A stretch of DNA of 60,000 bases from Lineus longissimus (lineage: Eukaryota > Nemertea > Pilidiophora > Heteronemertea > Lineidae). Below, piece by piece: positions 20,881 through 33,788 of the stretch. Under the pieces are notes generated by a model. The model saw only the letters and a list, made by a program, of their open reading frames with translations, ran no database searches and was not told where the DNA came from. The stretch covers positions 5,334,001 to 5,394,000 of the forward strand of contig NC_088314.1 in the NCBI RefSeq assembly GCF_910592395.1, in the 5' to 3' direction. Position 1 is the first letter of the stretch; each line of letters opens with the position of its first letter. The position numbers and the translations under genes were made by a program.

Positions 20881-23876
20881 CAAAACATTTTTACTTCTGG
20901 CGGTTGTGCCTCTTGCTAAGGTCCAGAGTGCTGAGGAAGATTTGATACAAGCATGAAATCACAGTTCACACTAATCTAACCTCTTCATGTAACAGACACT
21001 GTAGGTTTTAGTTTAGAGAGATTCTGTGTTTGACAGTTTTCAGGGACAATTCTCCTAACATGGTGAAATGATACTCTTAGTCACTCAGTGTCTCAGAAAT
21101 GGGGGTTTGGGGTGGGAGTTGACATCTACACATGTCACATTATGGCGAACCAAAGAGCCTCAGAACACACTTCATATACTTTTCATTCTTTCATTTACCA
21201 TCCTGAATTCTAAACTCAATAACGTTACAGCCATAAATACCAAAACTAATCTGTCTCCCGTTACCTCAGGCAAGCCAATCACGTGTCGACGTCATAAAAC
21301 ATCCTATAATCATCACATCAAGTATCTTTTTTTCGGCTTCCCACAAAACTTCTATAATCTGCTTGAAATATACGATTGTAAGCAGACACTGAGTGTGAAT
21401 ATTGGTAATCTGGTCATGTTATGGAAATAAGGTACTGTTGGCTCCCTGGTTACACACCCATGCTGATGAATAAATCGAAATGATATTGGAAATTGTCGAG
21501 TCTCTGATTTATTGTCACTGTAGGGATGTTGATCAATGTTGAGTTTAGATGTGTACTAGCACAGCATGTGTGACAGGGGTGGATCCACGAGTTCAAGGGT
21601 GTGTGGACGGCAGAGATCATGACCTTCGGCTTGATTCATGCCTGTTTAGTAGGCAGCATATTCAAAATGGTATGTCCAAGAACCTGGTCAGCAACAACTA
21701 CACTACGGTCATTTCCAGAAAAACAGGTTACTTTCACTCAACGGTTCGCACATCAAACCCGTTGCCATGATGCAGGCATGGTACTAAGAACTCGACCCAT
21801 TTCGTCGAAAGTGGCACTTACCGGGTTCTTGCACCCCTTTATTTGAGGAAAACTTGGGCATTGGGATTATGTCTTTCATGGTTTCCCTTCATAGTGACCT
21901 CTGAATGACATAGCAAATACTTGTATTTCGCTGCGAATACTGGGTTAATTCATTAGAAGAGAGTTTTGGTGTTTTTTTTAAAACTTGCTATGATGATGGA
22001 AGCACCGATGATGCTTTTATGCACAACATCAACAATCCTTGGCGTCTCGGCTGAAGTCTCAGAGCAAAACCAGATGGAAGAATTCAAAAGAAGAACCCAC
22101 ATGGTTTCCAAAGCCACTAACGCCAATTAAACATGTTAAAATGTACCTCTGGAAACAGTTCCGCTCATTTAGCCAGTTACAACATGTTCAATATCCATTA
22201 TTTTTGAGGCAATAAGCCAAAGAAGTTCTCAAAATGTCAAGACACCTCCTGAGGTCCCCCAGAAGCTCCTGAAGCAAATGAGCTCTCATTACTTAAGTTA
22301 GTTTGCAGGTTCGCTTCATTGCTTGGTTAATTGGCCTGAAATGTGAGACGAGGGGGTCAGGACTGCAAAGTCAGCTTAAGTCCACTGAATCCTGTAACTT
22401 GGTTTCAGGTGAGTATTTTGAGACAGAAATCCAACAACTACTGTAGGTATGACACCGATAGGCTAAGTTATTGAATCCAACTTGAAACCACGGCGAGTAT
22501 TTAGTAACAAGAACAATTTGCAATATGCCCATAAACTGTTCGAAGTGAAAATATTGGTTGTCAAAAAGCTTGAAACCATGTATTATTTGAAAACTGAAAT
22601 GTACATGAGTAAAGATAGAACAAAACAACTTAGTGGTGGCAACCTGACATGTTCTAAACCATGCCACAAAGCTAGTCAGCATCACCAGATAGTAATCGAC
22701 ACCAACCAAACCCAGGTGATATGCACTTCCACTGTATCTGGCAATGACATCGTCTACACTGTGCAAACTTCGATCACTAGAAGTCATGACAGGATGATAT
22801 TTCACGAGCTAACTATCTAGGTCAAACCCATTAGCAAGAATAATGCTATCAGCAATAGCTAAAGCTATATCATGATAGGTTGCCTGACATTGGTGACCTA
22901 ATCAAACTAATGTATCCAAGGTAATTATTTACAAAGATTTACATCAAATATGTGTTATTTGGCTTGCTGTCAACATCAACGACATACAATGTTGACACAT
23001 CACTAAATGTCTTGCATATTTCCTATCATATCTGCATGAATATAGTCACATTTTTAAAAACAGCCAAGGCTAGTACAGCATTTGCTATGATGTCCAATCA
23101 CTCCAAGACCAAGTCCAACTCAAAATCACAATCACAGTTTTCATAACTATTGATGGTGATTCCTTCAAATCATCAATCAAAACATGATCTGGTAATTGCT
23201 GTCACCAAATACCAACAGCGGACGACAACGGCTTATATATCTTACGGACTCAAACCCTACCAGAATAAAATTTGTTAAAAAGATGAGCACTAGAAAAACT
23301 CTGCTCTCCAAATTGGGGTATCCTTTGACCAGGTGGCATCAACTTCTGTCAAAGACACCACAGCTGATCACTGCAAATGGTATGAGCTCTTTCCAAACAC
23401 GACTGACATTCCATCAGTGAAAGATGTGATTTTCTCTGATGATGGAATCAGATTTTTCCAGAAGAATATCCAGGAAGACTCACACCATTTGAACATTGAG
23501 CGTCTTGTTTCCAATTTACCACAATTGGAGTATTTTAATCCAAATGAAGAAAATACTACAGGATCTGTTTCCATATGTAGACATACACGTGGAAAGTCTT
23601 CATCTGTATCGCAGAAATGAAGCTGCAGGTGACACACATCATTACATATGTCAAGACACACAGACACCTACCTTGAATCCCAAATATATTATAATCCTAT
23701 AAATCCTATATCCAACTCTGAAACAGGAATGTATCAACTGGACATTCTATTTTAATAATCCAAAGGTTTTAGGAATGATATGTCCATAAGTCGCACAGAA
23801 ACTGATCACATTTCACATAATTCTCTCGTTGTGTCTTGTCATCTGTGCACGTTGCTGGATTCTGAGTCAATGACAG
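20881..23876. other. No gene recognised
   Basis: Open frames up to 144 aa (22,371-22,805 minus) are matched by frames on the other strand and show no family signal. A 95-aa frame at 23,333-23,620 has a protein-like composition but no motif that I recognise, no visible splice context, and an overlapping frame opposite. Confidence 0.4.
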
Positions 23877-23972
23877 CTAGCGTCGATCGCTGCTTCTCTG
23901 CTAGTCGGGTATGACTCATGTACAGCTAGCTGGAGCTAGCATAATCAATAGCTAAATCAATCCGCTAGCTAG
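23877..23972. repeat. Cluster of six CTAG/GCTAGC palindromes
   Basis: CTAG occurs at 23,877, 23,901, 23,926, 23,936, 23,965 and 23,969, four of them inside GCTAGC and the last two overlapping in CGCTAGCTAGCG. It is not a regular tandem repeat; the function is unknown. Confidence 0.5.
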
Positions 23973-26789
23973 CGTAAGGAGAGTGCTGCTTGGCACTACA
24001 TATACGGTGTACACAGTCATAGCGCTATGTAAGGGAAATGAAAGCGTATTAACACGCGATAATTGGGGCTGCGTGTTTTGAAATTAACCGTTTTTAATTT
24101 GTTTCTTTCTAAGGTGTCAAGTCACATTCTAGAAATTCATCAGACTTCTTACCAGGAAGTTTTTTTCCTGTTAGAGATTGTTTCCAATTGCTCTCAATTT
24201 CATCTCTCAGCGTGTGTGTTTACTCTGGGAATTCAAGGGATTTTTGCTGATTTCTTTTTCCTGAATAACAATTTGGGATATTTCCAATAATTGGGGATTG
24301 GATAACATGGACTTGCAGTAATCAGCAATTGCAGACATGCATCAACAAGGAGATGAAATTGATATCAAAACAATTTTGAAATGTTGGTGCACCGAAGTTT
24401 TTGTTTTGAACTGAAATTTACATTCTTAGCAAAGATGATAAATTGCATCCTTACATGAATCCCAAAGGTGAAACTAATAACGATTTATTTGCTCAAAGCC
24501 GGCAATCCAAACTTCTGATAAAACATATTAAAAATGGTTCATGTAAAAGACAAAAAATTGATTATTGTTACAGACAGCTCGCAATGGGTGTACACAAATG
24601 GATCAAACATTTTTATGCGATCATACGGATTTTTTTAATTCAGGTAAGGGAGTGGTTCATTTATGAATTCACAATAATAGGATTCATGTTACATCCATTG
24701 TGTAATAATTATGCGTTTAGAACGAGGCACACAACATGTCAGTCATGTTTGTGGTGCGTGTGAGTTAGTGTGAATAATGAGCTGATATTCCATTTAGTAA
24801 ATTAAATATTGAATTGAAAGCACACCAACAATATCGAGTCTGGATATTGATATTAAAATGTCAGTATTCCTGCATACTTTAGTTTTCTAAAAACAGGTGG
24901 CTGTAGCGCTGCAACAATGCATGCCAGAGTGATGACACTTGGTATGTATACTGTACCCATATCCCACGTCAATGCTTGTTCGCAAAATAGAAACATTTGG
25001 ATCCAATCTAAAATTTCAAATCTGGCCATAGAGCAACCGCTTCCAAGGTTATCCTACACCCACAGAGCCACAAAACAGATGAAAGTTGGTTAGTTCGAGA
25101 TAAATTTACAGGTGTAAACATGCAGTCAATTACCTTACCACCAGAATGTGTGTAGAACAGGTTCTGATTGGCTTGGGGCTAATTCACTTTAGGTATCATT
25201 TGAATCTTTGGCAGTGTTAGTTTCATGGGGAGCGCAAAGTAACAAAACTCCCCAGTTCTTTCAGACTCCTACATTCAAATAGGAGTTGGAGAATCAATTG
25301 AGAGCTCTCAGAGCAGCTAGACTAATATCAAAATAAGTTAGGTAGAGTGTGGGAATACCTTCAACAACTTAACGCTACTGGATGCAGGCTTGACCCGGCA
25401 ACCCTGACACACAGCTAAGGATTCCACTCTCAAGTTGACCACCATGGAAACCGACCATTTCTTCCACTTCAGCAATCACACAGGAGGCAGAAAAATCAAT
25501 TGAGGGCTCTCTGAGCACCAACCACTTGAATTTGAATTATTCCTGAACTGGTATTTCAACCTATCACTATACAGCCGAAATCGAAATGTCTGTGAATTAT
25601 TTAGATGTTAATGAAGCAAAATAATGTCTTAGCTTCTTCTGAATCAATTTTGGTGATGAATGTTTAATGATTGATAAATGGTTATTGTGGGATAATTGCA
25701 CAAGGTGAGGTGTCCTGGTAAAGTGCATCATGTCATCCGCAAAGATGGATTGCACTCAACAGCAACGATCACCAGATAGTCTTTACACGAAATGAAGATC
25801 CACAAAATGAACCGCGTTAATCACATTCTAATAGACAAGACACAGACACCACCAAATCCCTACACCAAATCTGCCTTCAAAATCTGATTTAGCAGAATGA
25901 CATTCTGTTATGTCTCCACCACAGTATTGCTGACCACTTTGTCTTCAAATCTTTGTCTCCTTTCAAAATGTGATTACTGAATGTGCATGTCTTCAAACAG
26001 GATTGAGAAACAGTTCTGGATCGAATTTCAAACTCCCACAAACAGATCTCATGCTCTGCTCACAATTCACAGATGGTCGTGCTACTTGAATGAAGGACTG
26101 TGCAAGCTACACCCGAAGCCCTTTGGTTACTCAGTAAATATGCTGACAACCCTTGATCATGGCTGGTGGGAGTAATTTCCCCAGTTGCTCTATCAAGCCA
26201 ATGGCTGAGTTATGTAATGGGGATAGAAGTTTTCCCTCGTATCAGCTTTCATTGAATGGTAATGACAAAGATATATATTGGTTGATACTCACAGCACAGG
26301 ACTTCGAAATAGTTAAACTCTAAATCCTGACTGTTAAGCTGACACAATACTCACCATTTTGGCGCTCTGTCCGAGTTAAAAGGTCAAACTGCCGCAGAAG
26401 TTTCTTCCCCTGAACTAAAACGCATAAAATTCCTAAATCCAAATTTGGGATTCCAGGCTTTGAGAAGTTTGCAAGTCCAGATGTTAAGAGCTATGCTAGT
26501 GGATGGCAAGCATCCCTGAATGGATGACGAATCCTGAGGGCCCCCTTCAAATCGAATGGAACCTATTCCAAATTTTCCTCCAGCGCCACACTCGTCAAGA
26601 GGGCACCTGGTATAAAATTGGTGAAAACCTGCTCTTTTCCTCCAGGGCTAGCACAGACCCTAAAATGATTTGAACCCTGTTCAAAATCCAGAACAGAAGA
26701 ATTCACTTCAAGTTCAATTGTCTCTAATTGAAGTGCGACTGTTTCAATTTGAAAATTCCAGATATGCGAGGTCTTAAATCACAGATGGC
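23973..26789. other. No gene; one short repeated block
   Basis: A ~35-bp block (AATCAATTGAGAGCTCTCAG and AATCAATTGAGGGCTCTCTG) occurs at about 25,291 and 25,494. Otherwise I saw no supported feature. Confidence 0.45.
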
Positions 26790-26960
26790 CTTACGTAGTC
26801 CGCGTGAGAATCTGACCGGAGACGAAATTTTCATGAATGATACCCGATAACGCCATGTGATTTCATGTTTTCTTGGTGAGCACGCTATTTATAATATCGG
26901 TGCTAATAATAACCACGTGGCGCGCGACAATATCACGACAGCTAGCAGGCAAATGATCTA
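26790..26960. promoter_or_regulatory. Possible cis-regulatory patch with MEF2-type and E-box motifs
   Basis: CTATTTATAA at 26,885-26,894 fits the MEF2 consensus YTAWWWWTAR. CACGTG at 26,914-26,919 is followed by GCGCGCG. CpG is higher here than in the flanks. A 61-aa frame crosses it but shows no family signal. Regulatory role is inferred from motifs alone. Confidence 0.2.
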
Positions 26961-27334
26961 CTCCGGACAAAGGGGGATGTTTTGGAGGAGGATTGAGGGT
27001 GGTAGCTGGTCTTTTGAACTTGTGAACTATAATGAGACATGAATGACCGATGGCTATGCGTGGAGTAACCGGATCGAATACTTAACTCTTTTGAGGACTG
27101 GATTTGGTGCATCGAATTAAAATAGAAGTGAGGGGGTGAATTCGGATAAGAGAGTGCCGCTCGTTCTCCTTCATTTAAATACTTTTGTCATGCAATTTGC
27201 TATGAGCTGAAAGGCAGATTATGAGGAGGGCTTATGCAGCCAGCATGCTCCTCGTATTTTAGAAAAATCATAAAAACTGATCAAGTGATTCACAATTTTT
27301 GAAAAATCTTTTAAATTGTTCCGCATTTTGAGGG
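26961..27334. other. No gene recognised
   Basis: AT-rich sequence leading into an A-rich dispersed repeat. I saw nothing else. Confidence 0.5.
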
Positions 27335-27425
27335 CCAAAATTTTTTTCACTATTTTTTTCTGCTCAAAATGAACCAACATCATCAGTCCCAAAACTTTTT
27401 TGATTTTGAAAATTTCTTGAACACC
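27335..27425 (-). repeat. A-rich dispersed repeat, single unit
   Basis: CTGCTCAAAATGAACCAACA, then CATCAGTCCCAAAACTTTTT, flanked by T runs: the inverted form of the unit that is tandem at 39.9 kb. Confidence 0.7.
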
Positions 27426-29657
27426 ACACACAACCCATAGACAATTTCTCATAAAAATTACTCCCAGGTCAGTGAATTCTGTATCAGACCTTCACCCTGC
27501 AGTGGACCTGTAGGAAATTGGTCCTGCCATTGGGAAATCTAATATCCAGCTGTCAGATGTGTTAAGGACTATTATGAAACTGCAGCAAAAGTACCATTGG
27601 GTATTTTACATAATGCATTGGGCAATGGCAAATGACATGCCCGAGGATACACTTTAACCCGCATCATTTAGTAGCTGGTAAATAATGCTAGGGTTCCCTC
27701 AATTTGTTTTCTTGTAGGCTGGGAACAGAATAACTTGTCTTTTGATCGATTCTGGACGCTTTGACAGAGGTGTCAGAAGCTGTGATAAGGTCCATTAGGC
27801 CAACCCAGATAGTCAATGAGGCAAATAGACCTGCCTAAGGTGTCTGTTCAGTATGAATATTGGGTCATCTATTGTTCATTGACGTATGTCAGGGTCAGGA
27901 AAGTTCTGTTGCTGATGAAAGATACGGGTATTTGGTACAGAAGTTTCATCAGAAACTGGCCCTTAATGTTGCAGCAGAATGAATGGTTACCCCCAAATTG
28001 TTCACGTTGAGTCCTATCACTTATAGACAGAGCACTGTAGGTTCAAATATTGAGCTGATTTTTTGTTGTCATCACAGGCCATCAAACTACTCCCACACAA
28101 ACAGCACAGCATGAATCAATACCCCAAAGGACACATAGGTCAGGCAAAGAAATTTGTAGTCTTTACGCCGCAACTCCCATGACAATCTGTAACAGATAAT
28201 AAGCCCAGAACTAATCAAGAAACAGAGACAGAAACGCAACAGAATTGGACTAGCGCATCTCAGCCATGTCTTGTTATAACACTGATGCTAATCTAAAAAT
28301 GTTGTCGTATCTCACACTTTTTTTCATCAAATCCATCGAGCTTTAGCTCAATAAGCTGCCATAATATGCTGCGTAGTACGTGTGTGGCCAAATTTTGAAC
28401 CGGTAACAGTTATTAAACAGATAGGGGTGTATTAAACAAGCACAAGTTCAGGATTTTTAGAGATTTTTTGTATTCTATTATGATGTTGGCTACAGTCAAG
28501 GAAACATGGGGTCAAATGGCCATCCCATGAATCTACTCCCTCTGCATGACTAGACGACCAATGTCAACACCAAGGGAAGCGACTAATGATAAATTCCTGC
28601 TTGCCTAAAGTTAATGGATCACGCAAGAAAGCAACAATAGTAGTTATTCTGGGCACGTGGCAGTAATCCTGAGGTCAAAGACATCCGCAATAACACAGTA
28701 ACGAGGCTGGTCTTCCAGCATCCTGATTAGCAGAATGAAGAGAAATTGACTTTACTTTGGTTGATGGGATAATGTTCAAGATACACATGGAACAAGAGGC
28801 TCCAAACACACATGCATGTCTAATATAGACACTATACAATCATGTTTGTTTGGGGCCTCTTTCCTCATCAACAGTAAAATCAAAGCTTTTTTAAGTTTAT
28901 TGGAAGCGTTTGCTAGGACTTTTCTATAATGGCAATACAGCCACATGTAACCGTGTTAGTGTAGCCAGCAATTCCCATCAAATAATTGACTTAAAGCAAC
29001 AAAAGGGCAGATTCCTCTCACGTAGTCTCAACCCTGAGGACAAAGGCATACGTCACAATGCTGATGGGTAAACCCGCATCCCAATAACCTGTTGGAGCAA
29101 CTCTGACATGAAGATGATTGCATTTTTCCCTCAGCTTGTGAACGCTGTGAATTATTAGTCCAAATAAACCGCTAGTTCACATCAGAGGGGACAATACAGA
29201 CACACTTTGAGAAAGCAGAGCCCTATTGGCATCATGTAACTTAATTGGGCACACATGGCTCCTACACATACCTCCCTTTAATTTCAACCATCGTTTCATG
29301 GGATTCTTGTCAGTCGTCAGTCTGGGAGATGGTCATGATTGAAAGCTATATGTTACCAGTCGAATGCAAAGAAGAAGAAAGAAGATGAAAGCTATGCTGA
29401 TAAGTTGTATTGGAGAGACGTATTGCTGAGTGACAACTATCTTTACACTCTATTCAGCATCAACCTATATAAGGTGTGGTGAAACGTCCAATGGGCATAA
29501 TGTACATTACCAAAGCCATAACAGCCCCATGTCCAAAAGAATCCATTGACCCAGACATTCCGGTCACGTCTTTCCATCTGCCTGGCTGTCAGAAGAGCGC
29601 TAATGTCCAGAGGAGAATGGTGCAAGCTCATCTGATATAGATGAGGGGCTGAATCAA
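27426..29657. other. No gene recognised
   Basis: Unique-looking AT-rich sequence with no supported coding or RNA gene. Confidence 0.5.
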
Positions 29658-29782
29658 TATGGAGTGGAACCTCCTATAACGGACACTGCTGTACAGGATG
29701 CTCTCTCTCTAGGGACAGTGATTGTGGTCCCAAAAAGGCAGTTTCTATTCAATTTGACCTCTGTAATCAGGAATCAGGAGCA
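29658..29782 (+). mobile_element. TA-flanked MITE (pogo/mariner-like), left half
   Basis: TATGGAGTGGAACCTCCTAT, then AACGGACAC, TGTGGTCCCAAAA and TTCAATTTGACCTCTGTAAT follow the order of the intact copy at 55.2 kb up to ATCAGG, where similarity stops. The missing right half resembles the separate fragment at 33.7 kb. Confidence 0.65.
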
Positions 29783-30682
29783 CAATATGAAAAGGTAGTG
29801 ACTGAATGGGTCGATAATATGTAACTCTTGCATGGGAAAAGAGCAGATATTGCTGAGGGTTTGGTCAGGAATATGGATTAAAAATTTATCAACATGGTTA
29901 GCGAGAGGAGGGTCTCTCGAGTGAAATTCCATACCATAGAGAGAATAATGACTTTCTGATGTGAATTTCAACAGTTGATTTCGCGGTGTTTAAGAGAAGG
30001 TTAAATTAATGGCCAGCAGTGGTTGTTATCTTGCTGTTTGTACAGAAAGGAGGACATTCAGCAATTTTCAGTTTAAAGGTACATATACATCAGATATAAA
30101 TATGTGCCAAGTTTTTTTGAATAGCATAGCCCTTTCAGGGGTACATCCTGAGCTTATAAGAAGTACATGTACTGTATGGGTTCTCTTAAGATGAAGGGCA
30201 ACACCATAGCTATCGGAAGTTTTATTGGCAAACTGTTGCTTTTTTCCAACAATCTGGGCCTGGGGAAATTTTTTCAATTCATTTCCACAGCGAGAGATTA
30301 AGCTTTATGGTTTTTCCAATAGTCATTATCATACAGGTGTATTTATCTTTGAAAGCCTGCCATAGTTGAGCAGTATTTCCATGGTTACCCGGCAGTGGTA
30401 CTTCCGCTGTTTCTGCCACGAATCTGTTTGATATTTTTACCAACCCTGCTGTATACTAGTATTTTGAGAGAATAGACAGATGATACTGCTTGCACTGGTG
30501 CAAGGTATTCTGAATCAAAATGTTGATATAGGCACAAAAAGGTTGCATTACTCAAATTTCATATTTGAAGGAGACTGATATCTCACCAAACTTTTTTCCA
30601 GAATTGGGACTCACTCACATTTGAAAAATCAGGAACCTGTTTATCCCTTTCTGACTTGCCACCTCAAAAAGATAGCATAAAG
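29783..30682. other. No gene recognised
   Basis: Non-coding-looking AT-rich sequence containing one TACATGTA octamer (30,164). Confidence 0.5.
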
Positions 30683-31015
30683 TTTACATTTCCCAAAAAT
30701 GCCCCATCCCACACTGTAATACTTAGATTTTAAGTTTTTTACATTTATTGGAAAAACAAATTCATCAAAGAAGGATTAACTACTCAAATAGAAACACATT
30801 GTGTAAAAGAACTGTTTATAGTTTTTGACTAATGCATTAGAAAAGTATGACAGCCTTTAATTTCACATTTTCCAAAAATATTCCATCCTACATGGCTGTA
30901 CTTTATCAAGTCTATTATTGGAAAATTGGTGAAAACTTTAACAAACTTATCAAAGGATGATTAAACCACTCAAAATTGACACAAAATAAAAGATGTTCTC
31001 AATTTTTGCAAAAGT
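30683..31015. repeat. Diverged tandem duplication (~177-bp period)
   Basis: Copies start TTTACATTTCCCAAAAATGC (30,683) and TTTCACATTTTCCAAAAATA (30,860). Both contain CCATCC.ACA, TTATTGGAAAA, CATCAAAG.AGGAT/TATCAAAGGATGATTAA and CACTCAAA blocks in order. Confidence 0.65.
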
Positions 31016-32139
31016 GTATATTGACATTTCCTTTTGTTCGCTGATATTTCTGATCAAATATAAATCAAATGAGTATTAGAGTTAGTGTTTTTGTGAAGAC
31101 TTAAACTTTTATGACAAGCCATACACAACGTGGTATCGATTTAAATCCTACATGAATATTTAATATCGTCACCATTATCTCTATCTGATAGACTATTCCG
31201 TCTGATTTTCTGATAAACTTCTAACTGCGTTGTTGAAATCGATGCTGCTCGGTTTGGCAAATGACCCTGAAATCAAGTGATGTGATTTGTAGAACTTCCT
31301 CATAAAACACATCATGACTCAATGAAAACACAACAAAACCACTGAACTAACACAAAATTTACCGATATTTTTCCCATTTGTTTATTTTCAATTGATCTTC
31401 ATTGATCAAAAAAATTGTCAACTCTCATTTCCTTACACAGGAGGGAATCTTAATTCAAGAGTGTTGTCATTCAAAACAAATTTAGGTAAATGAAGGGTGA
31501 CTCAGAGCTTTTCTTTGCTGTTGACAAGAAAAAAAATCTGTTAATTGTTTTATATTTTCCTGCTGACATTCTAGCACTCCACAACTAAAAGATTTTATCC
31601 TGAACTTGGAGTACATTGGGATTAAGCTCCAGCAGAAATGGCAACTGAAATTCTGTTTCTTTGCACTTAATCTGATCAAATATGCAAAGAAGATTACGTT
31701 GTTGTGGATGATAAACATTCATGGTCCAATCCTCAAGAAATATTTTGTGTGCGTTTGTAGCCTCAAATTGAAGGTTCCCAAAAAACATCAGCACATTAGT
31801 ATCTTCCGGCACTCATTCTAAATGTCTTGTTTTCGAAATAAAGAGTAAGATATTGCACTCAAAGCCAGAGATATTGACTATGATATTATCACCGCACACC
31901 AATCGGCTTAAAATTTCACATGTTTCATGTCCAGGCATCAGACACTAAAGTAACCCGGCCATCCTTAGCAGTAATGCCAAATTATCGGCTTTTCTTATGA
32001 CAGTTGGCCGATAGCTACAAAAGCCATAATATCCATGGTGATGTTCCATAATTTATGACACAAGGAACCTCGGATCCAAGCAATGCAGGCCTGAGCTATC
32101 CAAGCAAGTAAGCAGATCCTGCATCAACCAACATTAAGC
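31016..32139. other. No gene recognised
   Basis: AT-rich sequence. Overlapping frames on both strands at 31,480-31,820 look like chance. Confidence 0.5.
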
Positions 32140-32525
32140 GAAACTATGCTTTTTTCTCCTCGCCCATATCAATTTCCTTACCGAGACAATTGCACACATG
32201 CCATAAACAGAAGAGGATTATTCAAGAATGTGCACATTTCTGATGTATTGTGGTCTTTATGGCTTCCGCCACCATCAATAACCTTGAAAAGAGCGCTGGC
32301 TACAGCGCTGAAATTGATTACCCGGCATAATGGTGTATTCTGGCTACGTCTGACCTCATTCTTTATGCAATTTGTGTCCCAAGGGCGGCCGATATTACCG
32401 CTGGGTACGGTGGAGGTTGGGCAAGTATTACCTGCGTGTATAAATTTTGCGATGATGACTCACAGGAGCGTTAGCATCGGGAGGGGACGGGATGATCGAG
32501 ACATGACTTACCTGATACACTAAAA
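32140..32525. promoter_or_regulatory. Possible cis-regulatory segment
   Basis: A balanced-composition, CpG-containing interval (AAGGGCGGCCGATATTACCG, GGAGGGGACGGGATGATCG) lies in AT-rich surroundings. A 125-aa frame spans it (plus strand) but its translation shows no domain or helix pattern that I recognise. The open frame may simply follow from the lower A+T content. Confidence 0.2.
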
Positions 32526-33699
32526 GCAATGCCAGCGCTAATCTGGCTAATCTTCATTTATTGCATAAGCTGTACAAATTGACAAGCAGTGTGATTGTCC
32601 ATATGCTCTCAACAAATGGACCAACACCTCTGAAACTCAATATCTTATTGGCAATTTTATCTTTTTTTATTTAATTTGATGATGAGAAGAAAGGAACCAG
32701 CATTGCATAATTTATTGAAAATTCTGGAGGTCATTTTAGAAGTACTGATGCGCAATGGGGAAATTTGATGCCATGCTCTGACTACAGACTGACTACAATT
32801 ACGACAGCATTTACTTAGACCCTTGGGTGTCCTAAACGGATAATTTTTGCTGTAAATAATCATTTTTCATTGCCGCCCGTAAAAACTAATCATGGCACCA
32901 TCCACTCTTCACGATTAGTCACCGGTCATGATATGAGGTTAGGATCAAAGAGATTACCTGCATACCGAAAAGGAGAAAAACGACTCTAAAAGTCGTCATG
33001 AAAAATGGTTTGTTATTACCACATATTTTATTGATGCACGCTTCAAATGTGTAAATGGAGGCTGGTGAACACATAGTTATATAAGTAGCATTTTGATAAA
33101 AAATATGAAATATAAAATTACAACTAATCCAAGCATCCAATATGATATGATCATAACTTAGTGCTAGGAAAATTCATTTTTTTGAAAATTTCTGTTTTTT
33201 TCTTACTAGAGCAAATTCCATGAAAATTGTTAACAAGAGGCCCAAAGGCCTGGTTCTCAGCTGAGAGATAGCACAAAGCAAGGAAGATGATACCCTGGGG
33301 AGAAAATGTGTTTGGGATATATCTTCTAACTATCACATCCTGATTCTCCTTCTTCCCTATTCTTAACATAAGTCGCTAGACATAGGATGCTCATGAGCCC
33401 AGATGACCTTTACACCTCCTTTTGTAAAACAGACTAAAGAGAACCGTAAATCTTTGTTGGTATTAGAATCGTCACGGATACGTACATTTGCCATTAGCGT
33501 CGCTACGGATACGCTCACTTTGATCTGCCCACTATGTTTGTTTCCATTCCTGTAAACGCAATTCTATATTCATCATGTATATATTCATCAGGTTTCATTT
33601 CTTTGATTGTGTGATACAGATACGTATGATGTTTTATATATAGAGAGGTCTTTTTGTAGGTTGTTATTACTTTTCTCAATTTTCAGAAATCTTACACTG
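32526..33699. other. No gene recognised
   Basis: AT-rich sequence with no supported feature. Confidence 0.5.
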
Positions 33700-33788
33700 A
33701 ACTTGACCTCTGTAATCGGGAAACCTCTAACTCAAGGACAGCACTTTTCAGTCCCAAGGGTGGTCATAATACAGAGGTTCTAACTCTA
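33700..33788 (+). mobile_element. TA-flanked MITE (pogo/mariner-like), right half
   Basis: It begins AACTTGACCTCTGTAATCGG and continues AACCTCTAACTCAAGGACAG, CAGTCCCAAGG, and ends ACAGAGGTTCTAACT: the right part of the family only. Confidence 0.6.

Noticed and set aside
22371-22820. 144-aa minus and 112-aa plus frames
   Set aside because: Antisense pair with no recognisable domain; this is typical of a locally stop-poor stretch.
23333-23620. 95-aa plus frame with protein-like composition
   Set aside because: No motif recognised and a 99-aa frame lies opposite; evidence is insufficient for a gene.
32146-32523. 125-aa plus frame as a gene
   Set aside because: It coincides with a lower-A+T patch, which lengthens frames by chance; no domain recognised.
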